Source: Bacteroidales bacterium UBA6267
Lineage (GTDB): Bacteria > Bacteroidota > Bacteroidia > Bacteroidales > UBA1556
Direction: 5' to 3'
Assembly (NCBI GenBank): GCA_002440745.1
Contig: DJVB01000056.1
Coordinates: 1 to 64,000 of the forward strand
DNA: 64,000 nucleotides
Shown here: piece by piece, positions 46,609 to 55,614 of the stretch
How positions within the stretch are numbered: position 1 is the stretch's first letter
Layout of the letters: each line of letters starts with the position of its first letter
Program-made: the position numbers and the translations under genes
Notes under the pieces: generated by a model
Seen by the model: only the letters and a program-made list of their open reading frames with translations
Database searches by the model: none
Told to the model about the DNA's origin: nothing

Positions 46609-48000
46609 TTACCCAATCACAGGTAGTTTCTGGCCTGAAAGTCGGCGGAAGAGGTTCAATGCGTAGGAATCGCTCATGCGGGCAATATAATCCACAACAC
46701 GCATAATTTTCTGATAATCCGAATCATCGGGTTTGGCAATAAACTGACTTGGCAATTGCTCTAAAAGTTTCTTATTCAGTTTTTTATGTGGAAAATACTG
46801 TGCATCCATATAAATTTCTAAAAGTCCGCTGATGATTTTAAAACCCGATATTTCGATTTCGACCACAGGCTTTTGATTGTAAAGTTCAATATTTGCCTTT
46901 TTGATGACCACTTCAAGAAGTTGATGAGAAGGTATTAAGTCGGTTAATTCCGAGTCGAATTTTCCAATCATAATATCCTCATAATTAGCAATAAAAACAT
47001 CAACGACCTCATTTATCAAAACGGAAATTGCCTTAGCACGCAGGTAGCCGATTTTCTCACCCAAATCGTTGATTTTACGGTATTTCACCATGGCCTGAGA
47101 ATAATCTGCAGCCTGTTCCATAAAAGGCATCAGTAAAGTTTCGATACGGTTAAAATCCATAAAACCAAGCTTATAACCATCTTCAAGGTCGATAAGTCGA
47201 TAGCAAATATTGTCAGCGGCTTCAACCAAAAAAGCCAAGGGATGCCGACACCATGCTAAAGAATCTGAGTTTTCGACCGTGAGCCCAAGCAGCCCCGTTT
47301 GCTGAGCCACGTCAGAAAAATAGTCACGCTCAGTTTGAAAAAAGTTGAATTTCTTTGCCGAGGTTCGCTTAGTTGGATGCAGTTGTAGATTTTCCGATGG
47401 AATAAACGACTCACGGGGATATTTGGCAAAAGTGGCCAAAACAGCGTAGGTAAGACGCAAACCGCCACGCAATTCGTCGGGATGGTGATTTGTTAACAAT
47501 CTGAATCCATGCGCATTACCTTCATAACGCACGAAATCGTTCCACTGCGTTTTGGTGAGTTGAAAGGAATCGAAAAAGGATTTGTTCGACAAAAAATACT
47601 CGCTTATGGCATCCTCACCGGAATGGCCAAAGGGCGGATTTCCAACATCATGAGCTAAAGAAGCAGCAGCAACGATATCCCCAAACAAGTTGGGAGAAAA
47701 ACCTGAACTTTGCAAAGCAGGCTCTTTTTCAAGGATAAAATCGCCAATCATATTTCCCAAGGTGCGCCCAACGGACGAAACTTCGATGCTATGCGTGAGA
47801 CGGCTGTGAACGAAATCGCTGGCAGGTACAGGAAAAACCTGTGTTTTGTCTTGCAAACGCCGAAAAGCGGAGGAGAAAACAATTCGGTCGAAATCGCGCT
47901 GAAATGCCGTTCGTCCAACTTGAAAATCATAACCTTCCCTCCCATCATCTATTCGATTGCTGTTCAACAATCGCATCCAATCCATTCTATTATTTTCCAT
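46609..48000 (-). CDS. dgt: dGTP triphosphohydrolase
   Basis: 463 residues. HD-domain metal site: HSRLTHSIEVSSVGR, AHDVGNPPFGHSGED (about 112-121) and later LAWCRHPLAFLVEAADNICYRLIDLEDG. Hydrolyses dGTP to deoxyguanosine and triphosphate. Dgt can limit phage replication and is a relative of defence dNTPases, but this is a normal chromosomal form. Confidence 0.94.
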   Translation of the reverse strand: MENNRMDWMRLLNSNRIDDGREGYDFQVGRTAFQRDFDRIVFSSAFRRLQDKTQVFPVPASDFVHSRLTHSIEVSSVGRTLGNMIGDFILEKEPALQSSGFSPNLFGDIVAAASLAHDVGNPPFGHSGEDAISEYFLSNKSFFDSFQLTKTQWNDFVRYEGNAHGFRLLTNHHPDELRGGLRLTYAVLATFAKYPRESFIPSENLQLHPTKRTSAKKFNFFQTERDYFSDVAQQTGLLGLTVENSDSLAWCRHPLAFLVEAADNICYRLIDLEDGYKLGFMDFNRIETLLMPFMEQAADYSQAMVKYRKINDLGEKIGYLRAKAISVLINEVVDVFIANYEDIMIGKFDSELTDLIPSHQLLEVVIKKANIELYNQKPVVEIEISGFKIISGLLEIYMDAQYFPHKKLNKKLLEQLPSQFIAKPDDSDYQKIMRVVDYIARMSDSYALNLFRRLSGQKLPVIG

Positions 48001-48096
48001 TCGCTTGGTTCAAAAAACATTATAAGCTAATCTGATAATTAGCCATTTATACAAAAAAAACTTAAGCTAACTTTACAGGTCAAAGCAGCCAAACTC

Positions 48097-50784
48097 CTAG
48101 CCAAACAGTTTCTTCAACTTATCTTTAGCCTCCTGCTCTAACTTCTTCTTCGCCTTTTCTTCCGCTTCTTTCTTTTGCCGCTCCAATTCTTCTTTCTGCT
48201 TTTGAATAACTGAATTCAAGCTGTCTTGAGCCTGTTGTTTGAGTCGCTCCGCTTCATCTAATGCCTCCTTCTTTTTCTTTTCAATCTCATCTTTGAGCTG
48301 CTCCTCGGCTTTCTTTATCTCTTCTTTAACCTTCTCTTCTAACTGATCCTGAATATCTTGAGCCGGATTAGTCACAGTAACTTTCACATCAGGATTATTT
48401 GCCGGACCGGTGAGCAAAACTTTAACAGGAATATTTTCTGTATTTCCGAGATTCAAACCCGCGGAATTAGCTTGTTGATTTAGTTGACTTATCATATTAT
48501 TCGCAGAAGCACCGAGTTTTTGTGATGGAATATCCATACTCATCTGATAGTCAATGGTTTTATCCATTTTTGCTGTACCGAAAACGGTTGCAGGCATATC
48601 GTCAATAACCACCTCAAAAGGTTCTACTTCGAGCGTACCATCCTGAATTGCAAAGCTCAACAAAACCGGTTTGGTGTTGATATTATTGAATTTATCGTAC
48701 TTCAACTGAGAAGCAAGTTTGGAAAAGGCCGGCGAACCGCTGATTGCAAGTGCAGAAGTCTTAAGCATTCCTTCCACATCCATCGAATTATAATCGGGAT
48801 TCATAGCGCCATCAAGGTCAGAATTGTAATTGACCAAACCGGAGAAACTTCCTTTGATATATTTTGCCAAAGGTGCAAAACTTTGAATGGTATTAAAGGC
48901 AGCATAAGCCTTAGGAATATCGAAATTTTGAATTTCCATAAGCATCGAAACGTTTGGCTTTTCAGGGTTGAGAGTTGAATAAAAACCACTCAGCCCCATT
49001 TTTCCATCCAAAAGCTCCATATTGAAATTCTCCAAATTTAAACGTTGCTCGGCAACGACCACTTTTCCATAAACAGACTGAATATCAATCTTATCATACT
49101 TAATTCGACCTATTAAAGTCTGAAGTTCAAAATTGATATTCTCAGGAATCAAAACCACTTCCATTGGAGCCTCGGCGGTGGAATCCACCGGTTCAGCAGT
49201 TTCCGCTTCGCCTTCACTTCCCATAATTTCGTCAATATTCAGAAAATCCGATTTAAGATCAAGTTTTCCAAAAAGGACACCGTCACCAAACATATAATCG
49301 AAATAGTTGGAAAGCTTACCATAAGCGGTCACACTATTTTTCATATAAGTTGCAGCGAAGTTTTTAAGCTCAATATATCGAGGAGTAAATTCTAAAAGAG
49401 CGGTAGAAATTTCAACGCCTTCCGGCAAATCAGCATCTGCATATTTGAAATCGTTCATAGAAAGTACGCCCGAGGACTTAAACGCGCTATATTGCTCATT
49501 ATCCATATACGACTGCTTTCCATTCATCGTAACGTCCATATTAAAAACGCCTGAAAGAGCCATTCCTGAATCCAAAGGATAAAATTTACCTACATCAGCA
49601 AGGTTTAATTTTCCCTTGAATGCAGCGTCAATATCCGGGTCGGAAAGAGGAGTTTTTAGCAACATGCGGATTGTCATGGGATTTTTTGCAACCGTAAAAT
49701 TCAGTTTTTCCAAATTTATCACCATCTTATCCATGTCAGTTTCAGGACTTTGCACCGAAAGTTTCATAATAACCTCATCCACAGATTGTGGCAAGTCGGG
49801 ATACTGAAAACGGCCATTTTCTACCGAAACATCCACCCCAAAAGCAGGCATAAGTTCATCGTTATAAATTCCTTTGGCAAAACCGGAAAAAGCCACTTTT
49901 CCATCAGCTTTAAGTCCCTCCATATCCGTCAAATAAAAGGCGGGAATCAAGGAAAGCAATTTCTTAAAATCAGCCTGAGGAGCCTTAAAAAGCAAATCCA
50001 TGGAAATATCGTCATCAGGCATGGCAACCCAACCTTCAAAAAAGAGAGGCAAACTATTGATGACAAGTTCGTTATCTTTAAAAGTGAATTTAAAAGCATT
50101 TAAATCGGCGGCCAATTCCGCATCGAGATTAAGGTTTGCTTTTTTCAAATAGTCGATGCCTTCCATTTCAAAAGTTAAGGAAGCAATAGCTGCTTCGAGC
50201 ACCATATCGGTGGTTGTTTCGGTAAAATCCCCTTTCAAATCCAAATCGAAATCGTTGATAAAAGCCGCCATGTCGGAGGATTTATCCACATAATTAATTC
50301 GCGCATCCGAAATGACTAATTTCTTCAAAGTCAGTGCAAAAGCCGACTCGGAGGTTTCTGTTTCCTCTTCTTCAACTGCCGTAGAATCCGCAATGGTGAT
50401 GTCGTAATTGGCCGAACCATCTTCGAGATAGACCAAATTTATAAACGGTTTTTTAATCGTAATACCCTTCACCTCATAAGATTCGCCGGAGAAAACCGAA
50501 CCTAAATCCAAGGTCAGATAAAACTTTTCGACTGACATCAACGTATCGCCCTCAAAGGGAGCATTATTGACAACCGTCAAATCATGAAGACCAAAACTAA
50601 AATCGGGGAAATTTCGGAATAGAGAAAGCGAAACGTCTTGAAATTCCACCTTTGCATTCACCGATTTATTTATTTCTTTTTTAACAATGTCAATCAACTG
50701 ACTTTTAAAGAAATAAGGAATGGCAATGAGAGAGCCGATAATCACTACCAAAACAAGCAACGAAATTTTAAGGAACTTTTTCAT
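48097..50784 (-). CDS. AsmA-like protein, large
   Basis: 895 residues. One N-terminal membrane span (MKKFLKISLLVLVVIIGSLI), then the AsmA opening (NKSVNAKVEFQDVSLSLF), a long beta-rich stretch and a Bacteroidota-specific C-terminus ending in about 75 residues of Lys/Glu/Ala-rich helix. AsmA/TamB-like proteins are bridge-like lipid transfer proteins between inner and outer membrane. The Glu/Lys/Gln helix is low-complexity and probably a coiled coil. It shares a short gap with aroC, possibly co-transcribed. Confidence 0.9.
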   Translation of the reverse strand: MKKFLKISLLVLVVIIGSLIAIPYFFKSQLIDIVKKEINKSVNAKVEFQDVSLSLFRNFPDFSFGLHDLTVVNNAPFEGDTLMSVEKFYLTLDLGSVFSGESYEVKGITIKKPFINLVYLEDGSANYDITIADSTAVEEEETETSESAFALTLKKLVISDARINYVDKSSDMAAFINDFDLDLKGDFTETTTDMVLEAAIASLTFEMEGIDYLKKANLNLDAELAADLNAFKFTFKDNELVINSLPLFFEGWVAMPDDDISMDLLFKAPQADFKKLLSLIPAFYLTDMEGLKADGKVAFSGFAKGIYNDELMPAFGVDVSVENGRFQYPDLPQSVDEVIMKLSVQSPETDMDKMVINLEKLNFTVAKNPMTIRMLLKTPLSDPDIDAAFKGKLNLADVGKFYPLDSGMALSGVFNMDVTMNGKQSYMDNEQYSAFKSSGVLSMNDFKYADADLPEGVEISTALLEFTPRYIELKNFAATYMKNSVTAYGKLSNYFDYMFGDGVLFGKLDLKSDFLNIDEIMGSEGEAETAEPVDSTAEAPMEVVLIPENINFELQTLIGRIKYDKIDIQSVYGKVVVAEQRLNLENFNMELLDGKMGLSGFYSTLNPEKPNVSMLMEIQNFDIPKAYAAFNTIQSFAPLAKYIKGSFSGLVNYNSDLDGAMNPDYNSMDVEGMLKTSALAISGSPAFSKLASQLKYDKFNNINTKPVLLSFAIQDGTLEVEPFEVVIDDMPATVFGTAKMDKTIDYQMSMDIPSQKLGASANNMISQLNQQANSAGLNLGNTENIPVKVLLTGPANNPDVKVTVTNPAQDIQDQLEEKVKEEIKKAEEQLKDEIEKKKKEALDEAERLKQQAQDSLNSVIQKQKEELERQKKEAEEKAKKKLEQEAKDKLKKLFG

Positions 50785-50789
50785 AAATT

Positions 50790-51863
50790 TTATTTATTAA
50801 TTTTTTGAAGTAATACAAAATCAAGAATGGTGAGCGCGGTCATTGCCTCAACAATTGGCACGGCGCGAGGCACAACAGTCACATCGTGGCGACCTACAAT
50901 TGTCCGTTCAACAATCTGACCGTCAACGGAGTGCATTTTTTGAGATTGACCAATGGAAGCCACCGGCTTAAAAGCCACCTCAAAAGTCAAGGTTTCACCA
51001 TTTGAAATGCCGCCAAGAATGCCACCGGCTAAGTTATTTTCCGTTTTAAAACCAAGTTTCGATTCCAAAGGCACATCATTATGTTGCGACCCGGTCATGG
51101 CAGACGATTGAAAACCGGCGCCATAACTAAAACCTTTGGCCGCGTTGATACTCAACATTGCTGCAGCAAGGCGCGACTGTAATTTATCAAATACGGGCTC
51201 CCCAAGACCGCAAGTGAGATTAGTAACCCAGCAATGAATCACACCGCCGAGACTATCTTTGTTGAGTGCAGTTTCATGGATGAGCTGTTGCATTTTGGCG
51301 GAAGCAACAGAATCTGCACAACGCAAAGCATCCGAATCCACTTGTGCCAAATCGGGTGGCGTTTGCGGAATCTCACTGGGTATTCCCCCAATGGAAATCA
51401 CCGAAGCAACAATTTGAATTCCAAGGGAATGAAGATATTGCAATGCTAAACCACCGGCCACAACACGACTCAGCGTTTCGCGAGCGCTACTGCGGCCACC
51501 ACCACGGGCATCGCGAATGCCATATTTCTGTTGCCAAGTGAAATCGGCATGAGAGGGACGGTAAACGTCTTTCAGCGACTCATAATCTGCCGATTGCGCA
51601 TCTTTATTGAGCATATAGAAACCTATAGGAGTACCAAGAGTTTGGCCATCAAGCATACCCGAAAGAATTTCCACCTGATCCAATTCGGAGCGTGAAGTGC
51701 TGTGAGATTGAGTTGTTGGGCGGCGGCGATTGACAAAATGTTGAAGTTGAGCTAAATCGACTTGAAAACCAGCCGGAAACCCTTCCAAGACGCCACCGAT
51801 TGCGCGCCCATGCGACTCACCAAAAGTGGTAAGTTTCAAATATTTGCCAAACGAATTACCCAT
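50790..51863 (-). CDS. aroC: Chorismate synthase
   Basis: 357 residues. Signatures GESHGRAIGGVLEGFPAG, RRRPTTQSHSTSRSE, RDARGGGRSSARETLSRVVAGG and the C-terminal GRHDVTVVPRAVPIVEAM are all present. Converts EPSP to chorismate with reduced FMN. It is the last core gene before the accessory region. Confidence 0.97.
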   Translation of the reverse strand: MGNSFGKYLKLTTFGESHGRAIGGVLEGFPAGFQVDLAQLQHFVNRRRPTTQSHSTSRSELDQVEILSGMLDGQTLGTPIGFYMLNKDAQSADYESLKDVYRPSHADFTWQQKYGIRDARGGGRSSARETLSRVVAGGLALQYLHSLGIQIVASVISIGGIPSEIPQTPPDLAQVDSDALRCADSVASAKMQQLIHETALNKDSLGGVIHCWVTNLTCGLGEPVFDKLQSRLAAAMLSINAAKGFSYGAGFQSSAMTGSQHNDVPLESKLGFKTENNLAGGILGGISNGETLTFEVAFKPVASIGQSQKMHSVDGQIVERTIVGRHDVTVVPRAVPIVEAMTALTILDFVLLQKINK

Positions 51864-52283
51864 GAATCACCATTGTTGAAGCAGAAAAACATTACGCCGT
51901 AAAAGTATAAAAAAGAATGATAGACTACATGAGATATGATAATTATGGTCTGCTGAAAAACACAAAATAATTGTTTTTAAAGCACTTATGACCTTATCAT
52001 ACATATTAAGTTCAAGGATTTATGAACTTTTAAGCTAAATATTATGCACATTTAACTCCAAATGCCAACTTTTATTTTATTAGTCAGAAATAAATCATCT
52101 GCTGCGTTACAGCCAACAGGCTGTACTACAGTACTATCCTGTTGGCTGTGTCTTGCATCTAATTCATTTCTGACTTTTTCAGCAGACCCTTATTATGCTG
52201 AGCAGTAAATCCGTTATGTTTCAAAAAATGAATCAAACTGAGCCACAGAAAAATAGTATAAAATCTTATGACTGTTTAAAAAA
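51864..52283. other. Transition from core genome to accessory region
   Basis: About 420 bases with no gene. The upstream part belongs to the aroC promoter, the middle is the MITE-like element, and the rest up to the first repeat copy is AT-rich sequence with no feature I can support. Confidence 0.6.
51947..52188. mobile_element. MITE-like non-coding element with 14-bp terminal inverted repeats
   Basis: GGTCTGCTGAAAAA at 51947-51960 is repeated as its exact reverse complement at 52175-52188. Inside, a second inverted repeat of about 38 bp spans 52081-52174: ACAGCCAACAGG pairs perfectly with CCTGTTGGCTGT, with flanking AGTCAGAAATAAAT against ATTCATTTCTGACT. No ORF is present. This is the structure of a transposon-end-derived miniature element, possibly an IS whose transposase is lost. 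Both flanks carry ATTAT, but I could not define a target duplication. It lies at the border of the accessory array. Confidence 0.65.
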
Positions 52284-52430
52284 GAGCTATATTTGCCCTG
52301 AAAATAATTAAACAACCAATCTAAAACTAAAACTATGGAGAACTCAAACACAGAGCGGTTGCATAAGGATAAAATACTAAAATGCTGGGGGTTTACGAGG
52401 TTTGAAAGCATTAAAATAAGTAAGGAATAA
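52284..52430 (+). repeat. Cassette-leader repeat, copy 1 (promoter + 31-residue ORF)
   Basis: TATATTTGCCCTGAAAATAA starts near 52288 and an ORF of 31 residues runs from ATG 52335 to TAA 52430. The promoter -7 motif is exact. Against the copy-3 peptide the C-terminal 20 residues align without gaps at D12, L15, K16, F22, K26 and K29. Downstream lies the DUF6934-type gene. Confidence 0.7.
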
Positions 52431-52541
52431 GTGGCGGAAAGGAATATCAAACTTTATCATTTATAATGATATGATTATTATATGAAGGAGGTGTATAATA
52501 GAAATTAACAAATTTGATAATAGTAAAGACAAAATGGACAA

Positions 52542-52993
52542 ATGAAATTAGCTAAGTATCCGTTGGCATCGAGTGACAATTTTACAACTTTTGAATTTAC
52601 GAGTGAAGGGCCGAAAGGATTAATTCACAAGCTTGTTCGTTTCCAACAGACTAACACGTTAAAGGCGTTTACAATCTTGCATTTGGAGACAAAGACAAAA
52701 TAACTGGCGACATCGACGATGAAGTAGTTTCAAACAATGGCGACAGTGAAAAAGTATTGGCTACAGTGGTGGCAACAGTTTACGCTTTTACAGACCAGTA
52801 CCCAAACGCGTGGATTTATGCTACAGGAAGTACAAAGGCCAGAACACGACTTTACCGAATGGGAATTACAAAATTTCTAACGGAAGTGAAAGAAGACTTT
52901 GAAATCTTGGGTGAACGTGAAGGCGATTGGGAAGTTTTTAAAAGAAATATTGAATATGATGGATTTTTTGTACGCAGGAAAAGAAGAAAATAA
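52542..52993 (+). pseudogene. DUF6934-type protein, frameshifted
   Basis: Two frames of one gene: MKLAKYPLASSDNFTTFEF from 52542, and YNLAFGDKDKITGDIDDEVV through FVRRKRRK to 52993. They join near 52657 within AACACGTTAAAGGCG, where two extra bases (or one missing) shift the frame; removing AC restores a typical VKGVYNLAFGD. I believe the family is DUF6934 (about 140 residues, common in Bacteroidota accessory DNA), but could not check. Short acidic/basic protein with no known activity. It is either a decayed gene or a sequencing error. It is followed by a 53-residue partner. Confidence 0.65.
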
Positions 52994-53019
52994 TAATTTT
53001 GTGAGCAAACTTTATTGAA

Positions 53020-53181
53020 ATGAAAGTAATAACTGAAATAAAGAAACGTAAGATTCCAATCGTAACGATTGACAAGTCTCTAAACAAATATGATGACAAG
53101 ATTTTGTTCCAAGACAAATTGGACAAAGCCAACGAAATGCTTAAAAAAGTTGGACTTCCTAAACAGTGGACAACGAAATAA
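53020..53181 (+). CDS. 53-residue partner of the DUF6934-type gene
   Basis: ATG 53020 to TAA 53181: MKVITEIKKRKIPIVTIDKS and a helical, Lys-rich remainder ending LPKQWTTK. Starts 26 bases after the DUF6934-type stop, so a two-gene unit; I believe such pairs recur in related genomes but cannot check. Lysine-rich and small, it could be a binding partner. A toxin-antitoxin role is only a guess. Confidence 0.55.
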   Translation: MKVITEIKKRKIPIVTIDKSLNKYDDKILFQDKLDKANEMLKKVGLPKQWTTK

Positions 53182-53347
53182 GAACTACCGAAATTTACTA
53201 TCCTCCCAATCCATATTGGAATACCGCCCGCAATGCTACACATAATGGAATCTGACCTCAATTCCTTTCTAAACCACGCACACCTAACAACCAAAGGATT
53301 CGAAGGGACAAAAAAGCTGCTAAAAAAGTCTTGGATTTGATTTGTTT
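53182..53347 (+). other. Non-coding gap, possibly decayed reading frame
   Basis: The frame of the 53-residue gene continues open past its stop to TGA 53340 with protein-like composition, and holds an ORF of 35 codons from ATG 53233. No family recognised; may be chance or remnant. The segment ACCGCCCGCAATGCTACACA resembles one arm of the cassette-end palindrome at 63522-63655. Confidence 0.3.
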
Positions 53348-53488
53348 AATAAATAAAAACCTATATTTGCCCTGAAAATTATCACATCATTCACTCAAAA
53401 CTGAAACTATGGAGAAAGACATCAGCAATTATTAAATGACGGATAGAGAATTAAAATACAGGGAGTTAACTAATTTTACCAACATCTA
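53348..53488 (+). repeat. Cassette-leader repeat, copy 2
   Basis: TATATTTG at 53362-53369, preceded by a TTTG box 17 bases upstream (good -33 spacing), and the ATGGAGAAAGACATC block at 53409. The peptide frame is interrupted at codon 9 (TAA) and restarts as MTDRELKYRELTNF in the same frame. Upstream of the dinD-like gene. Confidence 0.75.
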
Positions 53489-53578
53489 ACTCATTGACAT
53501 AGAGGAGTTTCTTTATAAAACTATACATTTTGACCCTATTGGACAGGTGTTAGATTTAGGAATAATAAAACAAGCATT

Positions 53579-54307
53579 ATGGCAAAAGAATTTATAAAAT
53601 CAAATAAATCAGTTTTTGAACAGATAAGACAAACCGATGAGCAAGGCAACGAATATTGGAATTCGCGTGAATTTGCAAAAGCGATTGAGTATTCCGATTA
53701 TCGAAATTTTCTGAAAGTTGTAGAAAAAGCCATAGAAGCCTGTGCTAACAGTGGTTACAACCCCGATGACCATATCGTTGAGTTCAACGATATGGTCTTA
53801 GTAGGTTCGGGAGCAAAACGATCTGCAAAGAGCTTAAAGCTATCACGTTATGCCTGCTATTTAATTGTTCAGAATGCCGACCCCACAAAAGAAGTAGTAG
53901 CCCAAGGACAAACCTATTTTGCAGTGCAAACCCGTTTGCAAGAAATAAGGCAAATGAACGAATACAGCGCCCTTGACACCGAAGACGAAAAACGCCTGTT
54001 TCTACGAAACGAACTTAAAAAACACAATGCGCAACTTGCTGAAGCTGCTCACGATGCCGGAGTTATCACAAATATGGACTATGCAATTTTTCAAAATCAT
54101 GGTTATTTGGGCTTATACGGAGGTTTAGACGCCAAAGATATACACGCTAGAAAAGGTTTAAAAAAAAGCCAGAAAATACTCGACCACATGGGTAGTACCG
54201 AATTGGCAGCCAACCTGTTTCGAGCCACACAAACCGAAGAGAAACTAAAACGTGATAACACTCACTCAAAACTGAAACTATGGAGAAAGACATCCTCAAA
54301 TATTTAA
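53579..54307 (+). CDS. DinD-like (BRO-N type) DNA damage protein, C-terminus replaced by repeat DNA
   Basis: 242 residues. Matches DinD from YWNSREFAKAIEYSDYRNF through FRATQTEEKLKRDN. DinD inhibits RecA filament activity in E. coli; homologues are common in mobile regions. At codon 227 the normal tail is lost and the sequence enters the cassette-leader repeat (TCACTCAAAACTGAAACTATGG), so the last 15 codons (THSKLKLWRKTSSNI) are read from repeat DNA. Usual family length is about 270-290. The 5' end is intact and has promoter copy 2. Confidence 0.8.
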   Translation: MAKEFIKSNKSVFEQIRQTDEQGNEYWNSREFAKAIEYSDYRNFLKVVEKAIEACANSGYNPDDHIVEFNDMVLVGSGAKRSAKSLKLSRYACYLIVQNADPTKEVVAQGQTYFAVQTRLQEIRQMNEYSALDTEDEKRLFLRNELKKHNAQLAEAAHDAGVITNMDYAIFQNHGYLGLYGGLDAKDIHARKGLKKSQKILDHMGSTELAANLFRATQTEEKLKRDNTHSKLKLWRKTSSNI

Positions 54308-54417
54308 TTTCGGATAGCGAATTAAAATACAGGGAATTAAATGGATTTATGAACCTGAAGCAAACTAAGAAATAATCGGCGGATGAGAAATAGAAATTCG
54401 TTGTTCCAAATAAACAG
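54257..54417 (+). repeat. Cassette-leader repeat, copy 3, joined to the dinD-like gene
   Basis: Begins at about CACTCAAAACTGAAACTATG, so the promoter half is missing, replaced by dinD. Contains the most complete leader ORF and continues into the GGCGGATGAGAAATAG / ATTCGTTGTTCC block that also follows copies 5 and 6 in changed form. Confidence 0.75.
54280..54375 (+). CDS. 31-residue leader peptide (best copy)
   Basis: MEKDILKYLISDSELKYREL then NGFMNLKQTKK, stop at 54375. Related peptides of the same length or with one stop are encoded by copies 1, 2 and 6, and the shared residues (MEKD, KYLISD, LKYRELN, F, NL) are coded by the conserved part of the repeat. It has no promoter of its own in this copy. 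Function unknown; regulation of the downstream gene or a small protein are possible. Confidence 0.5.
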   Translation: MEKDILKYLISDSELKYRELNGFMNLKQTKK

Positions 54418-54507
54418 ACTAATTGATATAGATTTTAAAAATATGTTCAATCTTGCACCTAAATTTAATTAATTTTGAAATTATTTAAACATTTGAAATG
54501 TAATAAT

Positions 54508-55293
54508 ATGTGGACTGAATTAGATAGATTAAATAAAGAATATAAAAACCTCCATTTGCAAGATGTGATTGACTATGAAAAATTTTGTGTTATTTCAATA
54601 GTTTGGCATTCAACAAAAATTGAAGGTTGTTCCTTGACTGAAACGGATACAAAAGTATTATTGGAAAATGATATTACAGCAGCAGGAAAACCTCTGCGTG
54701 ACCATTTAATGATAAAAGACCATTTTGCAGCATTTCAATACATAAAAGAACAAGCAAAACAAAAGCGGAAACTTTCACTTGAATTTATCCAAGAAATTGG
54801 CAGTTTAGTGATGAAGAATACAGGAAGTTTTACCAATACAATAGTAGGAAGTTTTGATACATCGAAAGGAGATTTGCGACTTGCGCAAGTATATGTTGAC
54901 AAAAAATATTTTCCTGATTATAAGAAAGTTCCACATTTATTAGAACAATTATGTAACTCTGTAAACGATAGAATTGATAAGGTAAAAGATACAGAAATAT
55001 TGAAACTTGCAGCGGATATTCATTATAATTTTGTAAATATTCACCCATTTGGAGACGGAAACGGAAGGACATCAAGACTATTAATGAATTATATTCAACT
55101 GTATCACAATGAACCGTTAATTAAAATTTTCACAGAAGATAGAGCTGAATACATTGACGCACTCAACGAAACGGAAGAAAAAGAGAATTTGGAAATATTT
55201 CGTGAATTTATTGGAAAACAAGAAACTAAATTTCTAAAAGCAGAAATTGATAAGCATAAAAAACTCAATAAAGGATTTATGTTAATGATCTAA
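54508..55293 (+). CDS. Fic domain protein with N-terminal inhibitory helix
   Basis: 261 residues from ATG 54508; a TTG upstream would add 11 codons. The inhibition motif (S/T)xxxE(G/N) is present as STKIEG (S35, E39, G40), followed by the Fic core with the active site HPFGDGNGRTSR (178-189), all canonical residues. This is class II Fic architecture: the inhibitory helix blocks ATP binding and is relieved by oligomer changes or DNA damage signals. It would AMPylate a protein target. No small antitoxin gene is needed. Flanked by leader repeats 3 and 4. Confidence 0.9.
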   Translation: MWTELDRLNKEYKNLHLQDVIDYEKFCVISIVWHSTKIEGCSLTETDTKVLLENDITAAGKPLRDHLMIKDHFAAFQYIKEQAKQKRKLSLEFIQEIGSLVMKNTGSFTNTIVGSFDTSKGDLRLAQVYVDKKYFPDYKKVPHLLEQLCNSVNDRIDKVKDTEILKLAADIHYNFVNIHPFGDGNGRTSRLLMNYIQLYHNEPLIKIFTEDRAEYIDALNETEEKENLEIFREFIGKQETKFLKAEIDKHKKLNKGFMLMI

Positions 55294-55614
55294 TAAAACA
55301 GTGAAATGGCCCAACCGCCAAGCTAAAATCCTAAGAAACCGTGTTCGATTGATCCTTATAACAAAACCAAAAAAAATCTTTTTTTGAAAAAATCTTTTAA
55401 ATAAATCAAATAATAAAAATCCTACATTCGCGTTAAATATAATTACACAATCATAAATAATTTAGAACTATGCATAAAATCTTTAACGAACATTTAGTAA
55501 CGGGAAGAATGCTAAATAACTGACAATTTATTATATTAACTAACCTCGAACTAAATACGCAATAACCGACTTTTGGCTGATAGCTTTTGATAACTAACTT
55601 TTAAAAACCTTTAT
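55294..55614 (+). other. Cassette junction between Fic and the ChaN-like gene
   Basis: 321 bases. Just after the Fic stop GCCCAAC (55308 area) fits the R'' box RYYYAAC of integron cassettes, and a 26-bp sequence CCTAAGAAACCGTGTTCG (55330 on) recurs at 57028. The rest holds repeat copy 4. Confidence 0.5.
55392..55523 (+). repeat. Cassette-leader repeat, copy 4 (divergent)
   Basis: TCCTACATTCGCGTTAAATA replaces the usual TATATTTGCCCTGAAAAT; spacing to the ORF start (ATG 55470, 17 residues) and the surrounding ATAATTACACAATCAT / AACTATG layout are kept. The -7 element is weak here. Confidence 0.5.

Noticed and set aside
46609..48000. dGTPase as an anti-phage defence gene.
   Set aside because: It is in the core region, far from the array, with ordinary neighbours and a housekeeping form.
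53233..53340. 35-codon ORF after the small DUF6934 partner as a gene.
   Set aside because: No recognisable family, no promoter or neighbour evidence. Kept only as a note in the gap.
54508..55293. Fic plus a small upstream ORF as a classic type II toxin-antitoxin pair.
   Set aside because: The inhibitory helix is inside the Fic protein, and the leader ORF is shared by unrelated cassettes, so it is not a dedicated antitoxin.
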